From Adineta vaga (lineage: Eukaryota; Rotifera), in contig CP075494.1 in NCBI GenBank assembly GCA_021613535.1, forward strand, positions 1,116,001-1,180,000: a stretch of DNA of 64,000 nt. Reading direction: 5' to 3'. Positions 32,801 to 43,917 of this stretch are shown here, one piece after another (position 1 is the first letter of the stretch; each line of letters starts with the position of its first letter). The notes beneath the pieces are model-generated. The model had not been told where the DNA came from. It made no database searches and worked only from the letters and a program-made list of their open reading frames with translations. Made by a program: the position numbers and the translations under genes.

Positions 32801-35800
32801 CGTTAACTAGATCTTTTCCATGTGCTGTAGCAGAAAAAGTCCATGCGGCAGGAATTTCGAAATCACTCTCGTGATAAGTTGAATTCAGCATTGATTTGTT
32901 GCTCTTAAAGTGCTGAGGAGCTCCATCAGTAATATAGTTAACTCGTTTTACGGTGGAATAGCGATGGCGAATGAATTGAACAATTACACTTTGCGCGGCA
33001 TGAACGAAATCAATATTATGATCAAGATGATCGCTAACGAAAGCGAGGCTGTGCTGAATGGCCTTGTCTACAGTGATGTGTACTGTAAAAATGGTGGCTT
33101 GCGGGGTTGTCCAGTGAGCTTGCTGGATCTCGTGCTGAACAAACAGCGCATGATTTTCCGCAAAGTCCATTTGGACCACCGCTGTTGCATTCGCACAAGT
33201 TTCTTCTTTAATCTTTTTAACGTACTCTTGCTGTTGACGAGTGCAGTAGTGGTGGACAGCAAACTTTGTCCACTTGACATCGAACTCCTCAAGCAGATCA
33301 TGAATCGAGCCGCTGACACGCTGCATTGAGATCTTTGCAACTGTGGTCGGCTCTTCCTCAGCATCACCCACCTTCTTTGACGATACAGGCTGGAGATAAT
33401 CAACTTCAGATAATAGGTAAACAACGCATAGAGGGAGATACTCACTGATTTCCAGGTCATCCAAGCAACACTATCATCGACTGTCACATTTTGCCAACAC
33501 ACAAGCTCACTGAAAAGAAAGGTGCCAGGCAGCAACCACTTGCAGTCATCACACTCTCGAAAAATAGCATGTTTCTGTTTGCGAAGAACACACGCATTCA
33601 GCAATGAGACTTTTCATATCCATAGTGTTAACACCCAGGTTGTTCCAGCCCTATCAAATAAAATGAACTCTGGATTCCTTCATGTGACATTCTACCAGAA
33701 TGAGTAGTTCGAAGTTCTCATGATAGATGCGCGTACAAACATCATGTGGTTTCTTAGTTTTAATCCATTTTGGACATAGGTTGTAAAAGCTCGATTTTTT
33801 CACAGAATTGGTTGCCTACTTGGCTGGCAACTGTTCTACAAAAAGTTGATAGGCTTGGCCTACGGTCATTGACATGTGTCGAATGGCAATGGGATTCTTT
33901 TGAGCCAGATAGATAGCGAGAGCATTCGAAGTATTCTTCAACTTTTAGTCGTCCTCATTCAGGTGGAGCTAGGGTAAGAAGACGAACCTGTTCATCTCCG
34001 TCACTAGAGTTAATTAAAAACTTGAAACCGTCGAGAAGATATTTCTTATCAGCTAGTTAAAACGATGAGTGACTCGAAAGCTGGGCGACGTCTTGAGGGT
34101 GCCGGAAGGCTTCTGCTGCGGATCGAATCAGTTCGATAGCCATCGTCACTTGTTTGTCTAGTTGATCTGTCTGTCGTCTAAACGGAAACCAAGTTAAGAA
34201 ATGAAACATACGAGGATGTACTTACACATCTCTAATCTTCGTAATTCCCAGTATATCAAACACTTGATTCAGCAGTTCTTTGGACTGCTCGAATTTGTAT
34301 TTCATTTCGACAGTCTCTGCCATGCTATGACTTCCTGCAGATAATGGTGAATCGACTGCTGGTGAACTCACCTCCACATTCAAATGGGTATGAAATCGAG
34401 TTGACTTTGTCTCGTAACAAGTTCGGCACAGAAGATCGCCTTCAGATAGAGCAAATCCAACAATCGCATCCGCTTGATAATAGTCTTGTATGATGAACGC
34501 GGTCAAATCATTATCAACATGTTGATCTCCACGTGGACAAAGAGCGCCCGGACCCGACTTTCTTGAACCTTGATGAGAGATTGGATGAGCGCACCACTTT
34601 TTATTGTTTCGAGGCATCTCTAACTCAACAACCTATATGACTTTTTCCTCGAATAATGCGCGCTTCTAAAGTAGGCAAAATGAACATAATTTCAAACGAC
34701 ACAGGCAAATCTTTACGTGTTTTTTATCGTATTTGCTTTCTCTTACTTGCTTCCAACCAACACAGTACTGATTATGAGTCAATATCATATTCGGAAAAAG
34801 AAATGAAAAAAAAACGAAATATTCGTACGTGCAGGAATTTACTGGGTAATGGGACAGATACATTAAGGAACAAACCAAACAACACACAGAATAGAACAAA
34901 AAGAAAGTAGAAGATAAAATAACACAGAACAAAGGAAGAGTAGTTAGACAAGAAGAGCCATGTATAAGGCTATGATCAAGTACTCTCCTGATACCCTTTC
35001 TCATCATTTCCAGATTCTCACATGGCCTCATCAGAGCTAGATCCAAGATAGTTCTTCAGAGATTTTTGTAGAATCTCTATCGATCTATGCGGTCTTCTGA
35101 GTACTGCTATGGGATGATTCATTAAATAAAAAAATTGTCAGATATTTTTTGTTCAATCTGACAAAAAAAATTATGATTTTTCAAAAACCTATGTTGGTTT
35201 TCTGGAGATCCGTTCTCGGTGAAATCTCACTCCCGCCCGACGGCGCACATATGGTCCGATAGATCTTTTGATGCTCTATCTGATGAGATGCTTCTCGGAT
35301 TTCAGAGTTGTCTAGTTATGGAGTTCTCGAGCGTCGAATACTAAGGTGTTGAAAAGGGTTTCCAGAGACCTTTGGTTCCGGGACGAACCCAAAAACTTTT
35401 TAAAAGTAGTGATTCTGATAGCCCTGATGATGAGAAATCCAAATATTTGATCAGAATTTCTGTAGCACAAAGTAGTGCAAAACTATGTGTGTTACAAAGA
35501 ATAAGGTACTTCAGAAAACCGTTCCAGAGGGTACTAGGTATTTGGGCTACAACTCATCAACAAGACGTCCTAGAACTTTCGTCCGAGAGCAAAAAAGTCT
35601 TAGAACTGATTATTACACAAGCCCTGAAAGTTGCAAACGATTTGGTGAGGGTCGGTGTATATCGTGTCACAAGCCGCATGGAATCACTCATGATGCTTCG
35701 GATTCTTAGATAGACTTTTATCTTATGCTCTCTTTGAAAAATCGTGCAGAATGGGTGTGAATATATAGGAGTCAAGTGGAAACCAAAAGGATATTCTACA

Positions 35801-38176
35801 GGAGGGTAAAATCTATTCAGACATTCACATCCAATCGGAGTCATTCGAAAAGCTGCGAATGAGATTTTTCTTCGTTGATGTCTTGTCGAAGAATCATTTC
35901 ATAATTTTATGATCTTTGACATTTGTACCATAAATCTAAACAATATTCTCTAAACTTCTTTTTTGATTTCTTATTATTTTGTTTCAGCACCAGGTCAAAC
36001 AGTTACTATCTTAGTGCAGAATAACGGTATAATTGACATAAAAAAGAGTTATACCTGTTTCGTGTCAATACTTAATTTAACGGCTACAGATAATTCTACA
36101 GCGAACAATGTTTGTGCAATCGAACAATTGAATATTGAAGCCAATGACAATACAAACGTCACTTTAAATCCATTATCATGTCCGAATATTATCAATGTTC
36201 ATGCTACAGATGCAGCTCATGTCAATAATATATGTGCTGTGAATTTAATGAATATAGAAACCGAGAATGTTCCTGTCGTAACTATTAATTCAACGTCAAT
36301 ATGTCCGAAACGAACTGTTATTACTGCTATAAATGCATTTGAAATTGGAAATATTTGTGCTCGTGACCAAATGAATGTAGTGATATATCAAGCTAATACA
36401 ATTACGTTCAGTTCACTATCATCATGTGCAAAATTCGGCTTTTATAATATAACACATCTTTATTTTCTTTCCGATCTTTGTTCAAACGAAGAAATGAATA
36501 TAATAGTTAGTAGCATGCCTTCTCTTACTATTAATTCATCCACAAAATGTTCAAAAAAGCTTCTTGTTGATGCTCGCAATATCTATGAAGTTCATAACCT
36601 TTGTGCAAGTGAAGAAATGAATGTAACAACCGATGCCATAAGTGTTGTTTCTATCGATTCATCAACTGTATGTCCAAAAAAGCTTCTTTTTGATGTTCAC
36701 AGAGTGTTCCAAATTACCAACCTTTGTGCAAGTGAAGAAATGAATATAACAACTTTCAATGTGTATTCTATTTCTATTGATTCATCGACTGTATGTCCAA
36801 AAAAAGTTCTTTTTGATGTTCACAGAGTGTTCGAAATTACCAACCTTTGTGCAAGTGAAGAAATGAATATAACAACTTTCAATGTGTATTTTATTTCTAT
36901 TGATTCATCGACTGTATGTCCAAAAAAAGTTCTTTTTGATGCTCACGATATAGGCACAGCTCCCAATCTTTGTGCAAGTGAAGAAATGAATATAACAACC
37001 ACTGGCATTGCCACTGTTCCTATTAATTCATCTGTTGTATGTCCAAAAAAAGTTCTTCTCAATGCTCATCATATGAACAATGTTGCTAATCTTTGTGCAA
37101 GTGAAGAAATGAATATAACAACCGCCGTCATGTATGATGTTACTATTAATTCAGTAACTGCATGTCCAAAAAAAGTTCTTCTCAATGCTCATCATATGAA
37201 CAATGTTGCTAATCTTTGTGCAAGTGAAGAAATGAATATAACAACCGCCGTCATGTATGATGTTACTATTAATTCAGTAACTGCATGTCCAAAAAATGTT
37301 ATTCTTAATGCTCATCATATGAACAATGTTGCTAATCTTTGTGCAAGTGAAGATATGAAGATAACAATTGATAGTATTAGTTTTGTTTCTATTAATTCAT
37401 CTACTATATGTCCAAAAAATGTTATTCTTAATGCTCATGATATGGACAATATTTCTAATCTTTGTGCAAGTGAAGATATGAAGATAACAATTGATAGTAT
37501 TAGTCTTGTTTCTATTAATTCATTTACTATATGTCCAAAAAATGTTATTCTTAATGCTCATGATATGGACAATATTGCTAATCTTTGTGCAAGTGAAGAT
37601 ATGAAGATAACAATTGATAGTATTAGTCTTGTTTCTATTAATTCATTTACTATATGTCCAAAAAATGTTATTCTTAATGCTCATGATATGGACAATATTT
37701 CTAATCTTTGTGCAAGTGAAGAAATGAATATGATCATAGGAAACATTCTAATGATTAATGTAAACTCTTTTTGGCCATGTCCAAAATTAGCTATTCTTAA
37801 TATTACACAAAATAGTTCTATCGTGGATATTTGTTCAGGAGAATCATTGAAAATTTATGGTTCTAATTCAACTGTTAATGCTAGTACATCTAACTGTCCT
37901 TCTGTTGCCACTGTCATAGGTACTGATGGATTAATTGTTAATGATCTTTGTTCAACAAATGAAACTTATATCGATGTTACAAATTCGACGATATCTATGG
38001 AAAAATCAAAATGTCCAACTATTGCAAATGTTATTGCAACTGTTTCAGCATTAGTTTATGTATGTGCTACAGTGGCAATTAATGCAATTGTTTCGCAAGA
38101 TGCAATAGTATACTATCAAGGACCATTGAATTATACAAATATAAGTAGTGGTGGTCAATTATTAACATGGTCGTAA
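29870..38176 (+). CDS. Single-pass membrane protein with about 16 tandem Cys-containing repeats
   Basis: Eight exons join in frame: 29870-29973, 30026-30174, 30263-30291, 30343-30457, 30513-30605, 30670-30816, 30878-31138 and 35988-38176, giving 1,028 residues. A short cytoplasmic N-terminus is followed by one membrane helix (residues 47-68, IKIICIFIIFVVIVTGLIIF), as in type II proteins. Exons 3-6 encode a basic then neutral region, and exon 7 an acidic Tyr/Lys tract (EREGDDDDGYEEEERK). The last exon encodes about 16 units of roughly 41 residues with the pattern NLCASEEMNITT...SINSSTxCPKKVLxNAH, two Cys per unit. I recognise no family. The Asn/Ser/Thr-rich pattern suggests a glycosylated extracellular beta-solenoid (inference). 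Intron 7 is 4,849 bp because mobile elements fill it. Confidence 0.65.
30238..30255. repeat. (TA)n microsatellite
   Basis: About nine TA units inside intron 2 of the repeat membrane protein gene. Confidence 0.8.
31218..31563. mobile_element. hAT-type MITE with GC-rich interior
   Basis: 346 bp. The terminal inverted repeats are CAGAGATGTCCAT and its exact complement. Both sides carry the same 8-bp ATGTGAGT (31210-31217 and 31564-31571), the target-duplication length of hAT elements. The interior has several GGCGGCGCGG/GCGGCAGCGGC blocks in both halves, very unlike the surrounding AT-rich DNA. It has no coding capacity. It sits in intron 7 of the repeat membrane protein gene. Confidence 0.85.
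31665..35687. mobile_element. Foldback transposon with 650-bp inverted arms
   Basis: The left arm (31665-32314) and right arm (35038-35687) are near-identical inverted copies, each 650 bp. Both begin near GTGATTCCATG and end at CTTGGATCTA. Both arms contain the same open frame (MVPGRTQKLFKSS...), which is a by-product of the repeat rather than a gene. The 2.7-kb interior holds a decayed transposase on the minus strand and is visibly richer in G+C than its surroundings. No clear target duplication was found. The whole unit lies in intron 7 of the repeat membrane protein gene. Confidence 0.8.
32523..34617 (-). pseudogene. Decayed DDE/RNase H-like transposase in the foldback element
   Basis: Three parts read in order on the minus strand. 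The N-terminal piece (34617-34222) has Cys/His zinc-binding spacing (WCAHPIS, GALCPRG, LLCRTCYE) and ends in a GTAAG donor. The middle (about 34190-33640) is a relic with several stops, e.g. SFYNLCPKW and PHDVCTRIYHENFEL. The C-terminal part (33464-32523) is open and contains VVQMDFAENHALF, VSDHLDHN, YITDGAPQHFKSN and FSATAHGKDLVNGIG. The MDFAEN...SDGAxxQ(H)FK...ATxHGK layout is shared with a widespread but poorly named family of animal transposon proteins, known to me from memory; the conserved Asp residues suggest a DDE nuclease. The broken middle shows that it is not functional. Confidence 0.6.
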
Positions 38177-38866
38177 TGTTTGTTCAAAAATTATTCTATA
38201 TCAGAAATCAATAACTTTTTTTTATCTACATTCCTTTATAAACAGTCCAAAAACGTTAGTATATGCACATCATTTAATCTAAGAATTCGACTCTGAAAAT
38301 ATGCCAAAATAATTGTAATACATTTTATCTCCCTGATATTCCAGTATCCACGCAGAGCTATAGCACAATTTAAAATATTTTTTTTTCAAAACAAAAGTCT
38401 GATTGTTTCCATTGTATAAGTATCTAGCACGAGTTATTAAACAACTCTGCAGAAAGACAAGATCGATTTTTAAAAATAGTGCAAAATAGCTGTGTTTCCA
38501 TCAGACTAAGATATACAACTAAATATGATTACATAAACGATTTTATACTGAAATATGTTTCTTAGAAAAATATTACAATCATTTTGGCACATTCGATACT
38601 TCCCTCGCTACTTTTTATATCTATTCGATTTCCTTTTATGATTTAATACATATTGATTTACTTTTATTTATTCTTCTTTATATTTTGTAGATTGTGTCAT
38701 GTTTTTGTAGACATAATTTGAAAAACTATTTTAAGGTTGAAATGATGAGGATATGAATACGTTGATATAGCAGAGGATTCCAATCTTACTTATATCTTTC
38801 ATTTATCAAGCTTCAGTTTTATGATTGTCATTTTTATTTATTGAAGATTATTTTAAAAATATAATT
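38177..38866. other. Intergenic, no gene seen
   Basis: AT-rich spacer between the repeat membrane protein and the glycosyltransferase, on the same strand. Confidence 0.5.
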
Positions 38867-40600
38867 ATGAGTTATACAATGATTATTACAATTGTACTTA
38901 CCTTTCTACTATTACAATGTTTGTTAGACCGAACAATAATACCATTAGAAGATTATTCAAATATTACTTATCAAATAATGAATTCAATGTTTGAAAATAT
39001 TCGTCATATCCAAAGACCAATGACAAATCACGATTTAATTGAAAATTTATCAATATTATTTATTATTATACAAAGTTTAAATGATATTGAACAAATAGTC
39101 TATACTATTCTTCGATTTTGTCTACCATCAAAATCACATCCAACTCTGTCATCAGTATCAACTGCTGACGAGTATTCACTGGTTGGCGTCCAATTACCAA
39201 TGATGAACGAAAAGGAATTTTGTATTTCAATGATTACAAGTGCTTGTAATTTAGATTGGCCAAAAGATCGTTTAATTATTCAAGTATTAGATGATTCTAC
39301 AGATGAAAAAGTTATGATAATGATTGATCAATGTGTACAGATATGGTTAGATCGAGGATATCGAATTAGTGTTGTTCGACGCGAAAACAGACACGGTTTC
39401 AAAGCAGGAAACTTAAAAAATGGTCTAGAAAAACTTCATCAATGTGAATTTATTGCATTATTCGATGTTGATTTTTTGCCAAAGAAAAATTTCTTAAAAA
39501 AAACTATACCTATTCTTTTAAAAGATCCAAAATCAGCTTATGTACAAGCACGATGGACATTTCTAAATGGAAAAGAATCATTATTAACACAAATGCAAGA
39601 AATTGTACTCAATCATCATCATATATGTGAACAAGAAGTTAAATATCGTATGTCATCCTTCTTTCAATTTAATGGATCTGCTTGTGTTTGGCGAACAAAA
39701 TCCATTTATCAATGTGGAGGATGGCATACAGATACTTTAGTTGAAGATTTAGATATTTCAGTTCGAGCTTATATAAATGGTTGGCATTCTTCTTATATAA
39801 TTGATGTTGAATGTTTAAATGAACTTCCACCTACATTTGAAGCATATCTTTCCCAACAATATCGATGGTTTAGTGGGCCTGCACAAGTATTTCGAAAGTT
39901 ATTTCAAACAGTTTGTACAACTTCTCATATTACTATTTATCGAAAATTACATTGTTTATGGATACTTTTTCGACCATGTCTTTATATTATTCGTTTTATT
40001 ATATTCTTATTGAATATAGCTATTAATGCTTGTTTACAGAAAACATCCAACATGAACATGTTTATTACGTTTTTTCCGATACTTCTAACCACAAATATTT
40101 TGTGTTATACATCGGAAAAAATTCATCTAACGATCGTCTATTCTCTTTTTTGTAATGCCATGTTATTTCATCATGCTATTTCTGCAATAGCAGGCTTTTT
40201 GAATTTGAATTCTGCTAAAAAATGGATTGTTACTCCAAAATTTGGCACTCAGACACGTTTGAATATTGAAGAAATACAAGTTGATGCTTATCATAATGAC
40301 AATACAAATGTTCAATGTTGTAACGATTGTATTCATTCGATTGTATACACCAAAAATACGTTATTGCTATGGAATATAATTAAGTATATTATCATATCAC
40401 AAACTCCAATTTTTCTTACGATTCGGCACAAATTTAACTATTTGCAAATTCATAAAGGATATTTAGTTATGACTTTGTATATTTTTGTATTTTCATATGT
40501 CGCATTTCTGAATGAACAATATCTTGTTAGTATACATTTGATATTGAATGCACTTACCTATACGATATTTGCACTCGGATATCTAGGTAGATTCAAATAA
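38867..40600 (+). CDS. Family 2 glycosyltransferase, CSLA/cellulose-synthase-like
   Basis: 577 residues from the first ATG (MSYTMIITIVL), intronless. An N-terminal membrane helix is followed by the GT-A domain with all processive GT2 motifs: VLDDSTDE (first Asp, about 143), FDVDFLP (DxD, 200-202), LVEDLDIS (about 293-294) and QQYRWFSGP (Q(Q/R)xRW, 330-334). GFKAGNLKNGL and FFQFNGSACVWR are typical of the plant CSLA/CSLC and bacterial glucomannan-synthase-like group. Several membrane helices follow, near IIRFIIFLLNIAI and the C-terminus. It probably polymerises a beta-linked polysaccharide from a nucleotide sugar across a membrane; mannan versus glucan cannot be told. Animal CSLA-like genes are unusual, so horizontal origin is likely (inference). 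Confidence 0.85.
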   Translation: MSYTMIITIVLTFLLLQCLLDRTIIPLEDYSNITYQIMNSMFENIRHIQRPMTNHDLIENLSILFIIIQSLNDIEQIVYTILRFCLPSKSHPTLSSVSTADEYSLVGVQLPMMNEKEFCISMITSACNLDWPKDRLIIQVLDDSTDEKVMIMIDQCVQIWLDRGYRISVVRRENRHGFKAGNLKNGLEKLHQCEFIALFDVDFLPKKNFLKKTIPILLKDPKSAYVQARWTFLNGKESLLTQMQEIVLNHHHICEQEVKYRMSSFFQFNGSACVWRTKSIYQCGGWHTDTLVEDLDISVRAYINGWHSSYIIDVECLNELPPTFEAYLSQQYRWFSGPAQVFRKLFQTVCTTSHITIYRKLHCLWILFRPCLYIIRFIIFLLNIAINACLQKTSNMNMFITFFPILLTTNILCYTSEKIHLTIVYSLFCNAMLFHHAISAIAGFLNLNSAKKWIVTPKFGTQTRLNIEEIQVDAYHNDNTNVQCCNDCIHSIVYTKNTLLLWNIIKYIIISQTPIFLTIRHKFNYLQIHKGYLVMTLYIFVFSYVAFLNEQYLVSIHLILNALTYTIFALGYLGRFK

Positions 40601-41391
40601 AAATTTTCAATCACATTGTTTTACATAGAAGAGAAGAGATAAATAGTTCATTTCGAGCATAGCTGTCATAATATCATTACGCTGGATATTCAGAGCTGAA
40701 CGTCTCAATACCTAATAGGATAACCAAAATAAACTTGGTGAAACGGTTTCGTTATCCAACTATCAAAATATTTAGTAGGCAAAACACAAAGTGAAGGTGC
40801 CAGGAAAGGTTCAATCATTCTTTGAAGAAGACGCTGTTTCTACTTCGATCGTAGGTCACATTACAGTGAATAATGTGTACTCACCTACACACCGGCCAGT
40901 CTGGCGAGACGTCACGTCAGATGTTGTTTCGTAGGATCTTTAGCATTTTGATAAGGTGTACTGCGCGTCATATTGCTCGTTGTCTGTTGGACGACGACCA
41001 AATTCACTCAAATTCCTCTGCTCTTAGAAGAAGGACTGATCGGTTTCAAGACGGATACCCTGGGTAATGGTATTATGACATCACTCAGATCATTCTCTTA
41101 TGTAAATGTGTAAAGAAAAGAATAAACTTTTAAGAGAACATATATCAAATGAAAGGGTGTACTTATATATCATTAATATAAAGTGATAGTAAATATTTCA
41201 TTTGTATGTGAAGACACTTTTCAAATGTATCTTTAACTGGAATCGGAAAGTTGTATATTGAAAATAAGAAAATTTTATTCAAGAATAATATTATTTTCAA
41301 CAGTAGCATTCAAAGCAGCGGAAACTGAAATTGGTCCGGTAGTGATAAGACCGCTTGAACTGTCAGTACTTAGACCACGAATTTTTGTCGA
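40601..41391. other. Intergenic, no gene seen
   Basis: No recognisable coding sequence. The 3' part may be decayed upstream sequence of the DEG/ENaC remnant. Confidence 0.4.
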
Positions 41392-42034
41392 CGTCATTCT
41401 ATCATCCGAAACTTCAGTTTCAACACTACTGCTCATGGTATTCCTCACACTGCACGAAGTAAAAATATACCAAATCGAATCTTCTGGACTGTATCAACCG
41501 TAGTTTTTACTGGTATCCTGCTCTACTTCATCATTCAGTCAGTCAAAAGTTATTTTAGTTATCCGTCACAAACCTTAGTAGATCCTGATGAAGAATGGCC
41601 ACAATTTTCCCCCGCAGTAACCAACTGCAATTATTCTCCACTTCGTCTTGACCTATTTATTAGACTATCTCTCAACTATATCAGTTCATTGAACTTGATC
41701 CAGTCTCATGATACAACTAAAATCACTCGTATACAAACATCATATATTCGTGATTTTTTCCAAGTAAACTTAATCGAGATGAATCAATGAATGAATGTTT
41801 CTTTTGTCTCGATTCAATGCTCATCAGTTGTGCTTATAATGGACAAAGTTGTTCTGCAGATGATTTTACACCCATTCTATCAAATCTCTACGGTCGTTGT
41901 TATACATTCAATACGAAAAATAAACAAATTAGAAATGGAAGTTTATTCTATATTAGTGATAATGGAGCACTTGGTTTTGTTAAGTTTACAACTCTATACT
42001 CATACTCATGAATATATACCATATCTCTCCGATG
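41392..42034 (+). pseudogene. DEG/ENaC (amiloride-sensitive channel) remnant
   Basis: Three frames together give the N-terminal part of a degenerin/ENaC subunit. The first has HGIPHTARSKNIPNRIFWTV (intracellular HG motif and start of TM1), TGILLYFIIQSVKSYFSYPS and FSPAVTNCNYSP (post-TM1 FPAVTxCN motif). After a frameshift near 41765 comes ESMNECFFCLDSMLISCAYN, then SADDFTPILSNLYGRCYTFN. A second frameshift leads into LLSLQLYTHTHEYIPYLSDG. The cysteine-rich loop is cut off, and no second membrane helix is present. These channels conduct sodium at the cell surface; this copy is dead. The break lies about 35 bp before the Tc1-like insertion, so earlier rearrangement, not only the insertion, removed the rest. 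Confidence 0.8.
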
Positions 42035-42068
42035 GTACGTGCAGATCATTATTTTTTACATACATATA

Positions 42069-43915
42069 CAGGGTGTAACATAACCTTTACGCCCCCCCCC
42101 CTCCTTTACAACCTAATGAACCAATGGTATAGTCAACTATTTTATACCAGATTAAAGCCCATCAAAAACTGCATCTAAGGGTGTAATTAGATTTAACAAT
42201 AGCTAGGCATTTATAAAAGTATCGTGAATCATATAGCAAAATCGCGTAAATTATACAATCTCGAATCAGAAAAAGAATTACTGTACCGCTCACCGATTTG
42301 AATTGTGTGTCATACGACAGCTAGTTTATTAATAATATGAGCTCCTTACAAATAAACGCTTATGACAAAGTTCAAAAATTTGTATGACTTCCTTCAGCAG
42401 CTTTGAGAGCATCAAATCTTTTCCTCATTGAACATAACAAATCCACAAAAAGATCTGTGTTGTTTTCGAGATCGATGGATGTATTCTTAACGTTAGCTCT
42501 GAGAATATCATAATTGTATCTGTTTTGATGATCTTCACTAGCCATTAATTCTTCAACTTTATCTTTGATAATTGCACCAATGTTTTTTGCCGGGTTCATA
42601 TCAGGACTGTTGCCAGGCCAAATTGAATTCCCCCAGAACTGGAGTCCTTCATCTTCTAAAAGATGCTGTGTTGCATTGGCCTTCATACATGGAGCCTTAT
42701 CATGAAGAAATAAGACTTCGTCTGTATCAAGCACATTGTTTGGGTTGCGCAGAAATGGAAACACATGTTGCTGAAGAATAATCTCGCGAAAGTAGACGCC
42801 ATCCCAAGATTGTCCCTCTTCCTTCAGAACCCAAAGAAGTTTCTTTGCGGTAAACATAATAAAAATTCCGATACATCGTGTACCTTGAACCATTTCACGG
42901 TACCTTTCATCGTCGTTGATGTCTTCGATACTTTTCGCCCAAATTCTATCATTTTGATGGTTTGGTTTTCTTACCGCATAAATAAAAATTCATCCGAAGG
43001 TGCGACATGTAGGAAATCTTCTTCAATCCAATCAGCAACATAATTTGCGAGCCATTTGCGATCTTCAACATGTGTACTTGTCTTCAATGGCTTTGCAATC
43101 ACGTGGAAAGGTTTCAATCCTTGTCGATGGTGCTCACGATGAACAGTCATATGACTCACTTGTTATCTTGTTTTTTCCAAAATTGCTCTTGCAACATTTC
43201 GAGAGCCACTTCCCCTTACACCACTTGCAGAAGAAATAATATTTTTGCTCTCCTGGGAGAGCACATGGGGTCGCCCATTTCCAAATTGTGTATAACACTC
43301 TTCGACTGTATTGTTCCAATGTCGTCTTACCCAATCTTCACTACGGCGGAGCTTTTTAGAAATCCATTGACGGGTGATAAATGAGTTTCCTGTTGATTCA
43401 ATCATTTCATCACGTATCTCACGATATGTGATACAGCGAACTCTGTCTACAAATCGCTGCTCTTCTGAGTCGTCTAGAAGACCAGCCATTTAGATTCACT
43501 AAATTTATGTATCACAGGCTTGTTTTATTGTAAATATAATTTACCTTCTATTGCTATCGAAGCAGTTATTTGTACGACTGACACACGCACACACACACAA
43601 TGAATGAGAGAAATAACGTAACTTGAATCAGTGCCCATTTAATACCGTTTCAAATGACTTTCAACTACAATTAATCAACAAGTCATTTGAATGAGGAAAA
43701 GTGACGTATTAGTTCTTTCTCTGATTCGAGATTGTATAATTTACGCGATTTTGCTATATGATTCACGATACTTTTATAAATACCTAGCTACTGTTAAATC
43801 TAATTACACCCTTAGATGCAGTTTTTGATGGGCTTTAATCTGGTATAAAATAGTTGACTATACCATTGGTTCATTAGGTTGTAAAGGGGTGGCGTAAAGG
43901 TTATGTTACACCCTG
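42069..43915. mobile_element. Tc1/mariner-like transposon with long TIRs, inactive
   Basis: 1,847 bp, beginning CAGGGTGTAACATAACC and ending in its complement, flanked by TA (42067-42068 and 43916-43917). The terminal inverted repeats extend inward for about 190-215 bp with small differences, including a longer C-run (C9-C10) in the left copy. It encodes a broken transposase on the minus strand. A small CA-repeat lies near 43582-43600. It has inserted between the DEG/ENaC relic and a DDE_1 transposase relic. Confidence 0.88.
42372..43489 (-). pseudogene. Tc1/mariner-like transposase, broken
   Basis: Starts at ATG 43489 (MAGLLDDSEEQRFVDRV). The helix-turn-helix part (FITRQWISKKLRRSEDWVRRH) and GRPHVLS linker are intact, then an in-frame TAA follows KTR at 43163. 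The same frame resumes (SHMTVHREHHRQGLKPFHV) until DEFLFM, where a frameshift leads to the C-terminal piece (42893-42372). There the second Asp is visible in FLHDKAPCMKAN. The third acidic residue, expected in SPDMNPxENIG, is Lys in this copy (SPDMNPAKNIGAIIKD), about 37 residues after the second Asp. The nonsense codon, the frameshift and the lost catalytic residue each disable it. Confidence 0.85.
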
Positions 43916-43917
43916 TA

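Noticed and set aside
32910-33329. 139-codon plus-strand frame opposite the foldback transposase
   Set aside because: Shadow of the minus-strand transposase, which has recognisable motifs.
36540-37740. Regular tandem repeats resembling a CRISPR array
   Set aside because: The repeat is ~123 bp, translates cleanly through one long exon, and there are no unique spacers; it is a coding repeat.
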